Numbered from the stretch's first letter, positions 17,402 through 25,921 are shown. The stretch is DNA of 58,673 nt from an uncultured Oscillospiraceae bacterium (GCA_900540535.1 UQGM01000011.1:1-58673), one strand, 5' to 3'. Program-made: numbers and translations. The notes: generated by a model not told the origin, from the letters alone.

Positions 17402-18352
17402 ATGATTGAAATCGAAAAGCCCATAATCGAAGCTACCGATTTAGCACTTGACGGAACCTACGGCAAGTTCACTCTTGAACCCCTTGAGAGAGGTTACGGT
17501 ACAACTCTGGGCAACAGCCTTAGAAGAGTTATCCTTTCCTCACTTCCGGGATACGCCATCACATCCGTTAAGATTGACGGCGCACTTCACGAATTCTCCA
17601 CTCTTCCGGGAGTTAAGGAGGACGTAACCGAGATAGTTCTGAACCTTAAAGGAGTAATCCTCAAGATTCACGGCGACGGTCCCAAGACCGTTTACATCGA
17701 GGCAAGCGGTGAAGGCGAGATTACTGCCGGCAGCATTAAGGCAGATTCCGAGGTTGAGATTCTCAATCCGGATCATCATATCGCTTCCCTTGACAGCGAC
17801 GCTCATGTAAGCATGGAGCTTACTGTTGACAAGGGCAGGGGTTATGTACCTGCTGAGCGCAACAAGCAGCTTATGCAGCCTGCAATCGGAGTAATTGCGA
17901 TTGATTCAATTTATACACCTGTACTCAAGGTGAACTATACAGTTGAAAACACACGTGTCGGTCAGATAACTGACTATGACAAGCTTACGCTTGAAGTGTG
18001 GACCAACGGAACAATCTCCGCTAAGGAAGCCGTTTCGTTGGGAGCCAAGATCCTCAACGAGCACCTCAACCTGTTTGTTGACCTCTCTGAGGAGGCTTAT
18101 GACACTGAGATTATGGTTGTCAAAGATGACAACGGTAAGGAAAAAGTGTTAGAGATGACCATTGAGGAACTTGACCTGTCTGTCCGCTCCTACAATTGCC
18201 TTAAGAGAGCGGGCATCAACACGGTTGAAGACCTTATCGGCAAAACCGAAGACGACATGATGAAGGTTAGAAACCTTGGCCGCAAATCTCTTGATGAGGT
18301 TGTAGCTAAGCTCGATACCCTTGGCTTCGGTCTTCGCAGGGAAGAGGAATAA
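17402..18352 (+). CDS. rpoA: RNA polymerase alpha subunit
   Basis: This 316-residue protein has an N-terminal assembly domain (LEPLERGYGTTLGNSLRRVI, the classic signature) and a C-terminal domain for UP elements and activators (VRSYNCLKRAGINTVEDLI). The start at 17402 is chosen over an in-frame codon at 17363: AAGGAGGG precedes it and the protein then begins MIEIEKPIIE as in related species. Confidence 0.97.
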   Translation: MIEIEKPIIEATDLALDGTYGKFTLEPLERGYGTTLGNSLRRVILSSLPGYAITSVKIDGALHEFSTLPGVKEDVTEIVLNLKGVILKIHGDGPKTVYIEASGEGEITAGSIKADSEVEILNPDHHIASLDSDAHVSMELTVDKGRGYVPAERNKQLMQPAIGVIAIDSIYTPVLKVNYTVENTRVGQITDYDKLTLEVWTNGTISAKEAVSLGAKILNEHLNLFVDLSEEAYDTEIMVVKDDNGKEKVLEMTIEELDLSVRSYNCLKRAGINTVEDLIGKTEDDMMKVRNLGRKSLDEVVAKLDTLGFGLRREEE

Positions 18353-18391
18353 AACCGATTTCATACCAATAACGGTAAAGGAGTGATTTTA

Positions 18392-18733
18392 ATGCCCGGT
18401 ACCAGAAAGCTTGGCCGTACAACCGACCACAGAAGAGCAATGCTCAGAGCTATGGTAACCTATCTCTTAGAGAATGGCAGAATAGAAACCACCGTTACTA
18501 GGGCAAAGGAAGTACGTTCCATGGCAGAGAAAATGATCACTGTTGCCAAGGACGACAGCCTTCAGGCAAAGCGTACAGCTCTTGCTTACATCACAAAGGA
18601 AGATGTTGTTAAGAAGCTGTTCACAGAGATTGCCCCCAAGTATAAAGAAAAGAACGGCGGTTATTGCCGTATTATCAAAACAGGCCCCCGCCGTGGCGAC
18701 GCAGCGGAGATGTGCATCATCGAGCTTGTCTGA
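18392..18733 (+). CDS. rplQ: 50S ribosomal protein L17
   Basis: This 113-residue protein begins MPGTRKLGRTTDHRRAMLR and has the NGRIETTVTRAKEVRSMAEKMI block. ATG 18392 follows AAGGAG by 8 nt and is favoured over GTG 18383. It is the last gene of the ribosomal operon, and a terminator follows about 30 nt after its stop. Confidence 0.97.
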   Translation: MPGTRKLGRTTDHRRAMLRAMVTYLLENGRIETTVTRAKEVRSMAEKMITVAKDDSLQAKRTALAYITKEDVVKKLFTEIAPKYKEKNGGYCRIIKTGPRRGDAAEMCIIELV

Positions 18734-18760
18734 TTAATTGATAATATAAATGGTAACCTT

Positions 18761-18793
18761 TGCGGCATCCGTATTTCGGATGCCGCATTTTGT
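18761..18793 (+). terminator. Rho-independent terminator of the ribosomal operon
   Basis: An 11-bp perfect stem, TGCGGCATCCG (18761-18771) with CGGATGCCGCA (18777-18787), has loop TATTT and is followed by TTTTGTATT. It ends the transcript that begins before rpsJ. Confidence 0.93.
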
Positions 18794-18830
18794 ATTATGT
18801 AGTTTATTTTCCTTTAAAGAGTTGATAAAA

Positions 18831-19718
18831 ATGAAGCGGAAACTTGAATTTACCGTCCCGGAAGAAATGGACGGAGCAAAGCTTATACATTTTCTCAGAA
18901 GTTATGTTAAAATGTCATACCGTCTTGCAATGAGTTTAAAGCAGTATCCCGACGGTATGATGAGAAACGGTGAAAAAATAAGAACTATCGACAAAGTAAA
19001 AGTCGGAGAAGTTATTGAGATAAATATACCGCAGGAGGAATCCTCTGTTGAGCCTATAAATATTCCCATAGATGTTATCTATGCCGATGAGGATATCCTG
19101 CTTATAAATAAACAGGCAGGCCTTGCAATGCATCCTACCCATAATCATCAGGGAGACACCCTTGCCAATGCAGTTGCATTCTATTTGAAAGAAAAAGGAG
19201 ATACAGGAGCATTTCGCTCTATCGGACGGCTGGATAAAAATACTTCCGGAGTGGTGCTCTGTGCTCTCAATCCCTTTGCGGCTTCGAGATTGTCAGATGA
19301 GCTTTGGGCAGGTGAAATAAAAAAGACCTATTATGCAATAGCTGAGGGTGAATATTCAGGAGAGGGAACCATTGATGTACCTATATATCGTCCTGATCCT
19401 ATGAAGACTCTCCGTGCTGCCGGTGAAGAGGGCGACAGAGCCGTTACACACTGGAAATGTATAAAGAGTGGAAATGGATTGTCCCTTTTAAAAATCAACC
19501 TCGAAACCGGCAGAACCCATCAGATAAGAGTACATTTTTCACATATGGGAACTCCACTTGCAGGGGACGATATGTATGGCGGAAAGAGTGAGTTAATAAA
19601 AAGACATGCACTTCACTGCGGTGAGCTTGAATTTATTCATCCTGTAACAGGTAAAATGATGCAAATATACGCTGATTTACCTATAGATATGCAAAAACTG
19701 GCGGATTTTATTGGCTGA
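18831..19718 (+). CDS. RluA/RluD-family pseudouridine synthase
   Basis: This 295-residue protein should isomerise uridines in rRNA or tRNA. It has an N-terminal S4-like domain (about residues 12-65) and then the catalytic domain, with GRLDKNTSGVV holding the catalytic Asp135. The TGRTHQIRVHFSHMGTPLAGDDMYGG region (quoted by its ends TGRTHQIRVH and GDDMYGG) is also characteristic. The start at 18831 is used because a longer frame would run through the operon terminator; its ribosome site (AAAGAG) is only moderate. RluD-like substrates (23S rRNA) are likely, but the exact target is not determinable. Confidence 0.88.
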   Translation: MKRKLEFTVPEEMDGAKLIHFLRSYVKMSYRLAMSLKQYPDGMMRNGEKIRTIDKVKVGEVIEINIPQEESSVEPINIPIDVIYADEDILLINKQAGLAMHPTHNHQGDTLANAVAFYLKEKGDTGAFRSIGRLDKNTSGVVLCALNPFAASRLSDELWAGEIKKTYYAIAEGEYSGEGTIDVPIYRPDPMKTLRAAGEEGDRAVTHWKCIKSGNGLSLLKINLETGRTHQIRVHFSHMGTPLAGDDMYGGKSELIKRHALHCGELEFIHPVTGKMMQIYADLPIDMQKLADFIG

Positions 19719-19762
19719 ATTGAATATTTATACATAAAATTCAAAAAATATGCAAAAAGTAC

Positions 19763-19790
19763 TTGATTTATTCAAAAAGGGTGCTATAAT
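19763..19790 (+). promoter_or_regulatory. Promoter of the amino-acid ABC transporter operon
   Basis: TTGATT (19763-19768), a 16-bp spacer and TATAAT (19785-19790) lie 34 bp before the binding-protein start codon. Confidence 0.7.
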
Positions 19791-19823
19791 AGGGTCATGA
19801 TAAATTTTAGGGAGGAAAAGGTA

Positions 19824-20675
19824 ATGAAAAAATCAGTTAAAATTCTTTCAGTATTAATGGCAATCGTACTTATGGTTGCAGCATTTGCAGCCTGCGGCGA
19901 AAATACACCCAAAGTCAAGGTAGTTGATATTGCACTTACAGAGGAAGTTTATGCTTTCGGTGTTGATCCCAAGCAGCCTGAGCTCCTCAAGCAGGTTAAC
20001 GAAATCCTTGCTGAGTTTAAAAATGACGGTACACTTGATGCTATATTCAATAGCTACTTCGGTGACGGCGAACCCAAAGGCGTTAAGTCAGCTAAAGAAG
20101 ATACATCTAAGGATCAGTTTGTAGTTGCAACAAACGCAGCTTTCCCGCCCTTTGAATATGTTGAAGGCGAGTACTACTACGGTATCGACATGGAGCTTGC
20201 AGAGAAAATCGCTGAGAAGCTCGGTCAGGAACTTGTTATTAAAGATATGGCATTTGAATCAGTTTGCCTTTCAGTTGGTTCAGGTAAAGCTGATATAGCT
20301 ATGGCAGGTCTTTCAAAGAACCCCGACCGTGAAAAGCAGGTTACATTTGCTGAGCCTTACTATTCAGCAAATCAGGTTCTCATTGTAAGGGGCGACGATA
20401 CAACATTTGATAACTGCAAGACAATGGAAGATGTTGAGAAAATCCTCAAGGGTCTTGATGAGACAGTAAAAATCGGCGGCCAGAAGGGTACAACCGGTGA
20501 AGCTTATGTAAACGGTGACGACGGCTTTGGATTTGAAGGACTTACAGCTGAGTTCGCAGGATATGACAGTGCAGCACTTGCTGTTCAGGATCTTATCAAC
20601 GGCAACATTTCATATGTTATAATTGATAAGGCACCTGCAGAGGCTATTGTTAAGTCAATCAACGTAATGGCATAA
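19824..20675 (+). CDS. Polar amino-acid ABC transporter substrate-binding lipoprotein, circularly permuted
   Basis: This 283-residue SBP_bac_3-type lipoprotein should capture a polar amino acid outside the membrane. The signal peptide ends in AAFAAC, with Cys24 as lipid anchor. The order of parts is unusual. Residues 31-80 (VKVVDIALTEE to FNSYF) look like the normal C-terminal end of this family. The typical N-terminal lobe start (FVVATNAAFPPFEY) begins only at residue 99, and the protein ends at DKAPAEAIVKSINVMA, where that C-terminal piece would normally follow. This is a circular permutation in one uninterrupted frame. ATG 19824 follows GGGAGG. A permease and an ATPase follow. The ligand is unknown. 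Confidence 0.9.
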   Translation: MKKSVKILSVLMAIVLMVAAFAACGENTPKVKVVDIALTEEVYAFGVDPKQPELLKQVNEILAEFKNDGTLDAIFNSYFGDGEPKGVKSAKEDTSKDQFVVATNAAFPPFEYVEGEYYYGIDMELAEKIAEKLGQELVIKDMAFESVCLSVGSGKADIAMAGLSKNPDREKQVTFAEPYYSANQVLIVRGDDTTFDNCKTMEDVEKILKGLDETVKIGGQKGTTGEAYVNGDDGFGFEGLTAEFAGYDSAALAVQDLINGNISYVIIDKAPAEAIVKSINVMA

Positions 20676-20711
20676 GGTTGTTTATTAAGAAGAACGCAAA
20701 CATATATTACA

Positions 20712-20745
20712 GCAAACCTCACCCGAATAAGGTGAGGCTTGTTGC
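20712..20745 (+). other. Intercistronic hairpin between binding-protein and permease genes
   Basis: CCTCACC (20717-20723) pairs with GGTGAGG (20731-20737), and outer GCAA/TTGC can extend it. No T run follows, so it is not a full terminator. Such hairpins commonly protect the upstream binding-protein mRNA and lower permease expression; that role is inferred. Confidence 0.55.
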
Positions 20746-20765
20746 GTGAATAAAGGAAAAGTGAT

Positions 20766-21476
20766 ATGGGAAATTTTGGTGTAAAGGTTTCTGCCTTTCT
20801 TGAGGTGTTTCTTGAGGGCGGCGGATATAAAAACGTTTTAACCGGTTTGCAGAATACCATGATAATCGCTGTAAGTGGTTTACTTATTGGTATTGTAATC
20901 GGTACGCTTATTGCTACTGTAAGGGTTCTTCCTAAATACAAAACTCTGCCCAAAGTTCTTAACGGTATTTGCAGTTTTTATGTAAACCTTTTCAGAGGTA
21001 CTCCGGTTGTAGTTCAGCTTCTTGTTTTCTACTTCGTACTTTTGCCTCTGATGAATATAAGATTGACATCTGTTGCAGTTTCCGTTGTGGTTTTCGGTAT
21101 GAACAGCGGCGCTTATATTTCAGAGATTATGCGTAGTGGTATTCAGTCAGTTGATCCGGGACAGATGGAGGGAGGACGCTCATTAGGTCTTAGCTATTCC
21201 ACAACTATGATGCGTATTGTTATCCCCCAGGCAATCAAGAATATTCTGCCTACTCTCGGCAATGAGTTTATAGCACTTATCAAAGAGACATCAGTTATAA
21301 GCTTTGTTGGTGCAATGGATCTTTACATTGCATTCAGCAGAATAGGTACAAGAAACTATGAATATATGGTGCCATATCTTGTAATGGCTCTTATTTACAT
21401 TGTACTTGTTCTTATAGTAAGTCTGCTTATTAAGATTATGGAAAGGAGTTTGAAGAAGAGTGATAGAAGTCATTAA
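20766..21476 (+). CDS. Polar amino-acid ABC transporter permease
   Basis: This 236-residue inner-membrane permease is of the His/Glu/Gln/Arg/opine family with about five membrane helices. The EAA loop that contacts the ATPase is visible as EGGRSLGLSYSTTMMRIVIPQA near residues 136-157 (read from EGGRSLGLS to VIPQA). The start has AAAGGAAAAG upstream. It forms an operon with the binding protein and ATPase, and its last codons overlap the ATPase start by 17 nt. Confidence 0.93.
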   Translation: MGNFGVKVSAFLEVFLEGGGYKNVLTGLQNTMIIAVSGLLIGIVIGTLIATVRVLPKYKTLPKVLNGICSFYVNLFRGTPVVVQLLVFYFVLLPLMNIRLTSVAVSVVVFGMNSGAYISEIMRSGIQSVDPGQMEGGRSLGLSYSTTMMRIVIPQAIKNILPTLGNEFIALIKETSVISFVGAMDLYIAFSRIGTRNYEYMVPYLVMALIYIVLVLIVSLLIKIMERSLKKSDRSH

Positions 21477-22215
21477 CCTTAATAAAAGCTTCGGCAAGCT
21501 CCATGTTCTTAAAGATATAAATATAAATATCGAAAAGGGTGAAAAGGTCGTTGTAGTCGGTCCGTCAGGTTCAGGTAAGAGTACATTCCTCAGATGCCTT
21601 AACTGTATGGAAGATCCAACTTCAGGTCAGATTATTTTTAACGGTGTTGATATTGCCGATATGAAAGTTGATATCAACGTCCACCGTCAGAAAATGGGAA
21701 TGGTTTTCCAGCATTTCAACCTTTTTAATAACAAGACTGTTCTTGAAAACATAATGCTTGCTCCTGTATATGTTGGCAACAAAAACCGCAAAAAGACAGG
21801 AAAGAGCAAGGCAGAAATAAAGGAAGAAGCCAAAAAGACTGCTATGGATCTTCTTAAGAGAATCGGTCTTGAGGATAAGGCAAATGTTTATCCCTCACAG
21901 CTCTCAGGCGGTCAGAAGCAGCGTGTAGCTATTATACGCTCCATGGCTATGAATCCTGATGTAATTCTTTTCGATGAACCTACATCTGCTCTTGACCCTG
22001 AAATGGTAGGAGAAGTACTTTCACTTATGAAAACTCTTGCCGACAGCGGTATGACAATGGTTGTCGTAACCCACGAGATGGGCTTTGCCCGTGAGGTAGG
22101 AACAAGAGTTATATTTATGGATGAGGGAAGAATTGTTGAAGAGAACAATCCCAAGGATTTCTTTGAAAATCCCCAGAATCCAAGACTTAAAGAGTTCCTT
22201 TCAAAGGTGCTTTAA
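21460..22215 (+). CDS. Polar amino-acid ABC transporter ATP-binding protein (GlnQ-like)
   Basis: This 251-residue cytosolic ATPase powers import. It has Walker A GPSGSGKST (residues 34-42), Q-loop VFQHFNLF, signature LSGGQKQR and Walker B VILFDEPTSALDPE. Translation starts from GTG 21460, with AAGGAG 11 nt upstream, inside the permease gene. A basic insertion (NKNRKKTGKSKAE) lies after the Q-loop region. It is the last gene of the three-gene operon. Confidence 0.94.
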   Translation: MIEVINLNKSFGKLHVLKDININIEKGEKVVVVGPSGSGKSTFLRCLNCMEDPTSGQIIFNGVDIADMKVDINVHRQKMGMVFQHFNLFNNKTVLENIMLAPVYVGNKNRKKTGKSKAEIKEEAKKTAMDLLKRIGLEDKANVYPSQLSGGQKQRVAIIRSMAMNPDVILFDEPTSALDPEMVGEVLSLMKTLADSGMTMVVVTHEMGFAREVGTRVIFMDEGRIVEENNPKDFFENPQNPRLKEFLSKVL

Positions 22216-22230
22216 TAAATGCGATTAATA

Positions 22231-22263
22231 AAACGGGACAGTTTAAACTGTCCCGTTTTTTGT
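22231..22263 (+). terminator. Terminator of the amino-acid transporter operon
   Basis: A perfect palindrome, AAACGGGACAGTTT with AAACTGTCCCGTTT (22231-22258), ends in a T run. It lies 15 nt after the ATPase stop and could also serve the convergent gene. Confidence 0.92.
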
Positions 22264-22290
22264 GTATCAATTAGAGATTTTATATAAGTA

Positions 22291-22755
22291 TCAGCCGTTT
22301 ACGTTGTAGTTGGCGGCAAGAAGATTTATAGCCTTAATAAACTTATACATGTAGATGAAGGGACCTACAATAATAAGTGAACCTAATACATTCCAAAGCC
22401 AGAAATCAGCTGCTCCGAAATCAAAGGCTATACCACGTCGTCTGAGTTCATTACCCATTCTTGCGGAAATCTTATGGAACCATACAATAGCTCCGATTCC
22501 AAGGGTCAGAGGCGCTACTATGAAACAAAGTAAGCAGTAATGCATTGTTTTCTTTCCGTCATAACGGCTTGCAACGGTATTAAGATCGTTTGCAACTGAA
22601 GTATAGAATACAATTGCGTAAATGCCAAATGTAATAAATGAAAGAAGTAAAAATATTACGATATGGCGGTTGGTTTTGAGCTGTCTTGCAGGGGGCATGT
22701 TAGGAGTCTGAGAATAATTTTGCTGCTGATTGTCATAATTATATTGTTCGTTCAC
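22291..22755 (-). CDS. DUF4234-type membrane protein
   Basis: This 154-residue protein has a Gln/Asn-rich cytoplasmic head (NEQYNYDNQQQNYSQ), then three or four membrane helices. The family-like run LKTNRHIVIFLLLSFITFGIY and SRYDGKKTMHYC are visible (quoted in parts). The start is GTG 22755, because AAGGAGG on the minus strand lies 8 nt before it; the longer frame to 22821 lacks a site. Members are widespread in Firmicutes and have no assigned role. It is a single gene between two terminators. Confidence 0.75.
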   Translation of the reverse strand: MNEQYNYDNQQQNYSQTPNMPPARQLKTNRHIVIFLLLSFITFGIYAIVFYTSVANDLNTVASRYDGKKTMHYCLLCFIVAPLTLGIGAIVWFHKISARMGNELRRRGIAFDFGAADFWLWNVLGSLIIVGPFIYMYKFIKAINLLAANYNVNG

Positions 22756-22779
22756 GAAGAACACCTCCTTATGGGATAT

Positions 22780-22809
22780 ATTATCACATAATATAAGCAA
22801 ATACAACAA
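22780..22809 (-). promoter_or_regulatory. Candidate promoter of the DUF4234 gene
   Basis: On the minus strand TTGTTG (22809-22804), an 18-bp spacer and GATAAT (22785-22780) lie about 25 bp before the GTG start. Confidence 0.45.
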
Positions 22810-22872
22810 TAATTTTAACATTTAAACATTAATTTAGTGAAATATTGCGTAAAATCTTAATATATTAAAAGA

Positions 22873-22900
22873 AAAAGGGCCTCCAATAGGAAGCCCTTTT
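22873..22900 (-). terminator. Terminator after the PutP gene
   Basis: AAAAGGGC (22873-22880 region) pairs with GCCCTTTT (22893-22900). On the minus strand it is followed by TTTTCTTTTAATAT. It lies about 30 nt beyond the symporter stop. Confidence 0.8.
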
Positions 22901-22926
22901 GAGCAGTATTTTTAATTTACACGGGA

Positions 22927-24447
22927 TTAGAATTCTTTATTCTTTTCAACTTCATCAAAGAGTTCGAGCATTTTCTCTGAAGGCTTAGCAGTGAAGAGAC
23001 TTACTACAACTATAAGAATAAGACCGATTGCAAAACCGGGAGCCAGTGAATAAAGACCTGTCATATCGGCAATTGTCTTTCCACCGAAGGGGATGTAGTC
23101 CCAAAGGATAACGGTCAAACCGCCGCCGATCATACCGGCTGCAGCGCCGGTTCTTGTAGTTTTGCGCCAGAAAATCGCCATAAGAACAACGGGACCAAAT
23201 GCTGAACCGAAACCGGACCATGCGTTTGAAACGAGATCCATGATTCCGTTATCGGGATTAAGAGCGATGATAAAGGCTATAACTGAAACAACAAGAACAA
23301 CTATACGGCTTACACGGAGCATACTCTTGTCGCTTGCATTTTTATTGATAACACCTTTATAAAGGTCTTCTGATATAGCTGAAGCGGTAACGAGAAGCTG
23401 TGAATCAGCAGTGGACATAATAGCAGCAAGAATACCGCAAAGGATAAGTCCGCCGATAAAGGGAATACCGAGACGGTTGGAGAATATTTCTGTAATCATG
23501 TTGATGAAAACATTCTCGGTATCGTTGCCTGTAAGGGGAGCATTTGCGAAGAAAGCTTTACCGATAATTCCAAGGAAGCAGGCAATTGAAAGAGAAATGA
23601 TAACCCAAACAATAGCTATAATTCTGGATTTTCTGATTTCCTTGCTGTCCTTGATAGCCATAAAGCGAACCAAAATATGAGGCATTCCGAAGTATCCGAG
23701 ACCCCATACAATCTGAGAAATTATGTCAATGGCTCCAAGCTTTTCTCCGCCGCTGTATGTAGGATCAAGGAAGTTTACACCCATGGAATTGAGAATAGCT
23801 GTGGTTTCGCCCATACCGCCCATCATTTTGATAGCAATGAAGGGAACAACCATAAGGGAGATAATCATCATGAAGCCCTGAACGAAGTCAGTCCAGCATA
23901 CTGCAAGGAATCCGCCGAGGAAAGTGTAAATAAGAATTACGGCGGCACCAATGAGAAGAGCTACAGTGTAATCAATTCCGAAAACAGAAGAGAAAAGTGA
24001 AGCACCTGCTGAGAAACCGGAAGCTGTGTACACGAGGAAGAAAATCATGATGAAAACAGAAGAAGCAACACGAAGCACTCTTGATTTGTCCTCGAAACGG
24101 TTTTCAAAAAATTCGGGAAGAGTCAGTGAGTTTCCGCATCTTTCAGTATATCTGCGAAGACGGGAAGAAACGATTGTCCAGTTAAGTATTGTACCAACTG
24201 CAAGACCTACTGCAATCCAAACCTGACCTGTACCTAATGCATAAATAGCGCCGGGCAATCCCATAAGCAGCCAGCCGCTCATATCGGAGGCCTGTGCGCT
24301 CATTGCTGCAACCCAGCCGGAAAGGCTTCTGCCGCCGAGGAAATAATCCTCAGAGGTTTTTGACCTTTTCATTGAGTAGACGCCGATTGCCATCATAAGT
24401 GCAAGGTAAGCGCCGAAGGCAAGTAAAATCCAAAGATTGTTACTCAA
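22927..24447 (-). CDS. putP: Sodium/proline symporter
   Basis: This roughly 506-residue solute:sodium symporter has 12-13 membrane helices and should import proline with Na+ as osmolyte or nutrient. Typical segments are RSKTSEDYFLGGRSLSGWVAAMSAQASDMSGWLLMG (read between its ends RSKTSEDYF and SGWLLMG), where the SASDMSGW-like motif forms the Na+/substrate region, and FLGGFLAVCWTDFVQG. The TTG at 24447 is chosen as start: GAGGAG lies 8 nt upstream, whereas GTG 24456 overlaps that site. Neighbouring genes are unrelated. Confidence 0.9.
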   Translation of the reverse strand: MSNNLWILLAFGAYLALMMAIGVYSMKRSKTSEDYFLGGRSLSGWVAAMSAQASDMSGWLLMGLPGAIYALGTGQVWIAVGLAVGTILNWTIVSSRLRRYTERCGNSLTLPEFFENRFEDKSRVLRVASSVFIMIFFLVYTASGFSAGASLFSSVFGIDYTVALLIGAAVILIYTFLGGFLAVCWTDFVQGFMMIISLMVVPFIAIKMMGGMGETTAILNSMGVNFLDPTYSGGEKLGAIDIISQIVWGLGYFGMPHILVRFMAIKDSKEIRKSRIIAIVWVIISLSIACFLGIIGKAFFANAPLTGNDTENVFINMITEIFSNRLGIPFIGGLILCGILAAIMSTADSQLLVTASAISEDLYKGVINKNASDKSMLRVSRIVVLVVSVIAFIIALNPDNGIMDLVSNAWSGFGSAFGPVVLMAIFWRKTTRTGAAAGMIGGGLTVILWDYIPFGGKTIADMTGLYSLAPGFAIGLILIVVVSLFTAKPSEKMLELFDEVEKNKEF

Positions 24448-24483
24448 ATAAAACACTCCTCAAAGTAAAATGTGATAACCAAT

Positions 24484-24512
24484 ATTATACTATTTTTCGT
24501 GCTTTAACGCAA
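24484..24512 (-). promoter_or_regulatory. Promoter of putP
   Basis: On the minus strand TTGCGT (24512-24507), a 17-bp spacer and TATAAT (24489-24484) lie about 37 bp before the start codon. Confidence 0.75.
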
Positions 24513-24855
24513 CATCAAAGGAAAGAGAATGCAGCAATAATTACCATTTTTCAAAATTTTTATCCTGTGAATGCATTAAATTTATAAGATTTTGGTTTCT
24601 GTTAAACTCCGTGAAAAGAGTAGTTACAAAAGGATAAAAAGCAAAGACATTTTGTTATTGATTTGTTGCCAAAAGTTAAAGGAATGTTCACATGAAAGTA
24701 ACAAAACAAAAATAAACATCGGGTATTATATACACGTACTCAAGGAGAAAGGAGCCGCACCGAGTATCCTGTAAAATGAGTACAGCTCTTACCCCTCCTC
24801 AAAGCAACCCCTCAATTTAAGAAAGAACGACTGAAGAAATTCAGTCGTTTTTTCT
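24513..24855 (+). ncRNA. Gene-free stretch ending in a strong terminator; candidate small RNA
   Basis: This 340-nt stretch between putP and the S1 gene has no ORF with a ribosome site, yet it ends in a strong plus-strand terminator. Upstream of the terminator, GTACTCA (24736-24742) can pair with TGAGTAC (24777-24783). Inside that loop AGGAG (24743-24747) can pair with CTCCT (24795-24799) outside it, giving a possible pseudoknot. No good promoter was found; a weak TATTAT lies at 24724. It matches no RNA family that I recognise. Boundaries are uncertain; the structured part is 24736-24849. Confidence 0.35.
24826..24855 (+). terminator. Strong terminator with no gene before it
   Basis: AACGACTGAA (24826-24835) pairs perfectly with TTCAGTCGTT (24840-24849) around a GAAA tetraloop, followed by TTTTC. 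No plus-strand gene precedes it within 2.6 kb. Confidence 0.9.
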
Positions 24856-24867
24856 TTTATGTGGTAT

Positions 24868-24895
24868 TTGACAGAGAAAGTGCGCATATTATTTT
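24868..24895 (+). promoter_or_regulatory. Candidate promoter of the S1-domain gene
   Basis: A consensus TTGACA (24868-24873), a 16-bp spacer and TATTTT (24890-24895) lie 41 bp before the start codon and after the terminator. Confidence 0.55.
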
Positions 24896-24936
24896 TTAGC
24901 AGTATAGTTTAAGGATGCAAAAACAGGAGGCAAGAG

Positions 24937-25899
24937 ATGAAAACATACAAGCCGGAGGGGTGGCTCATGAACACCCCGGAAAACAAAAATGCGCTCTCCA
25001 GTCTTACGGCCATTAAGGAAAGTTTCAGAACAGGAAGACCGGTAGAAGCCAGGGCGGTGCTCTGTGACAGGGAGCACAATCTTCACGTTGATTTAGGCCT
25101 GATGAAAGGTGTAATACCAAGAGAAGAAGGCGCAATAGGCATAGCGGAGGGTTCAGTGAGGGATATAGCAATTATATCCCGTGTAAATAAACCTGTTGTT
25201 TTTGTGATAACAGGTTTTGAAAACGATGACCTTGGCAGAACATATGCGGTGTTAAGCCGAAAACAGGTTCAGGAAAGATGCATGGAAGAAATCAAAACAC
25301 TTCGTCCCGGAGACGTCATTGATGCCAAAGTAACCCATATGGAAAGCTTCGGAGCTTTTGTGGATATCGGTGCGGGAATAAGTGCGCTTCTGCCTGTTGA
25401 CAGCATATCGGTTTCAAGAATACCTCATCCTTCCCAGCGTTTTTCACCGGGAGATGACATAAAGGCGGTTGTAAAGGGAATCGATGAAAATTACAGAATA
25501 ACTTTAAGTCACAAGGAACTTCTCGGCACATGGGAACAGAACGCCAGTCTGTTTTCTCCTGGAGAAACAGTGCCCGGAATAGTACGCAGCGTAGAAAAAT
25601 ACGGAGTTTTTGTGGAGCTTGCACCGAACCTTGCAGGACTGGCGGAATATTCTTCTGATATTGAACCGGGACAGTGTGCAGGAGTCTATATCAAAAGCAT
25701 GATACCGGAAAAAATGAAAATTAAGCTCATAATAGTGGATGCCTTTGACGGCGAAATGCCAAAAAGGGAAACACCGTATTTTACCACGGCGGAGCATATA
25801 GACAGATGGGTTTATTCTCCGGAGTGCTGTCCAAAGGTTGTTGAAACGGTATTTGACGGTGAAAACGAAGAAGTCGATCAGGATATTGATCTTCACTGA
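24937..25899 (+). CDS. Three-S1-domain RNA-binding protein (RpsA-like)
   Basis: This 320-residue cytosolic protein has three S1/OB-type domains at about residues 32-105, 123-193 and 205-275. The second is the clearest (RPGDVIDAKVTHMESFGAFVDI), and the third is similar (PGIVRSVEKYGVFVELAPNLAGL). The C-terminus is acidic. Firmicutes often carry short S1-like proteins with three or four domains that bind mRNA or the ribosome, in place of the six-domain protein of E. coli. AGGAGG lies upstream of the ATG. It forms a single-gene unit with its own terminator. Confidence 0.85.
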   Translation: MKTYKPEGWLMNTPENKNALSSLTAIKESFRTGRPVEARAVLCDREHNLHVDLGLMKGVIPREEGAIGIAEGSVRDIAIISRVNKPVVFVITGFENDDLGRTYAVLSRKQVQERCMEEIKTLRPGDVIDAKVTHMESFGAFVDIGAGISALLPVDSISVSRIPHPSQRFSPGDDIKAVVKGIDENYRITLSHKELLGTWEQNASLFSPGETVPGIVRSVEKYGVFVELAPNLAGLAEYSSDIEPGQCAGVYIKSMIPEKMKIKLIIVDAFDGEMPKRETPYFTTAEHIDRWVYSPECCPKVVETVFDGENEEVDQDIDLH

Positions 25900-25921
25900 G
25901 CAGACATAAAATGAACATGAA

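Noticed and set aside
19824..20675. SBP rearrangement as an assembly chimera
   Set aside because: The frame is intact through the signal peptide and both segments, start and ribosome site are normal, and the operon continues. A real permutation is more likely, though read mapping would settle it.
24592..24774. 60-codon plus-strand ORF between putP and the S1 gene
   Set aside because: It has no ribosome-binding site, no recognisable domain and unusual composition. The region is better read as non-coding.
24736..24855. Known riboswitch classes (SAM, TPP, cobalamin, THF, guanidine, fluoride, c-di-GMP)
   Set aside because: None of the conserved core sequences of these classes could be found by eye.
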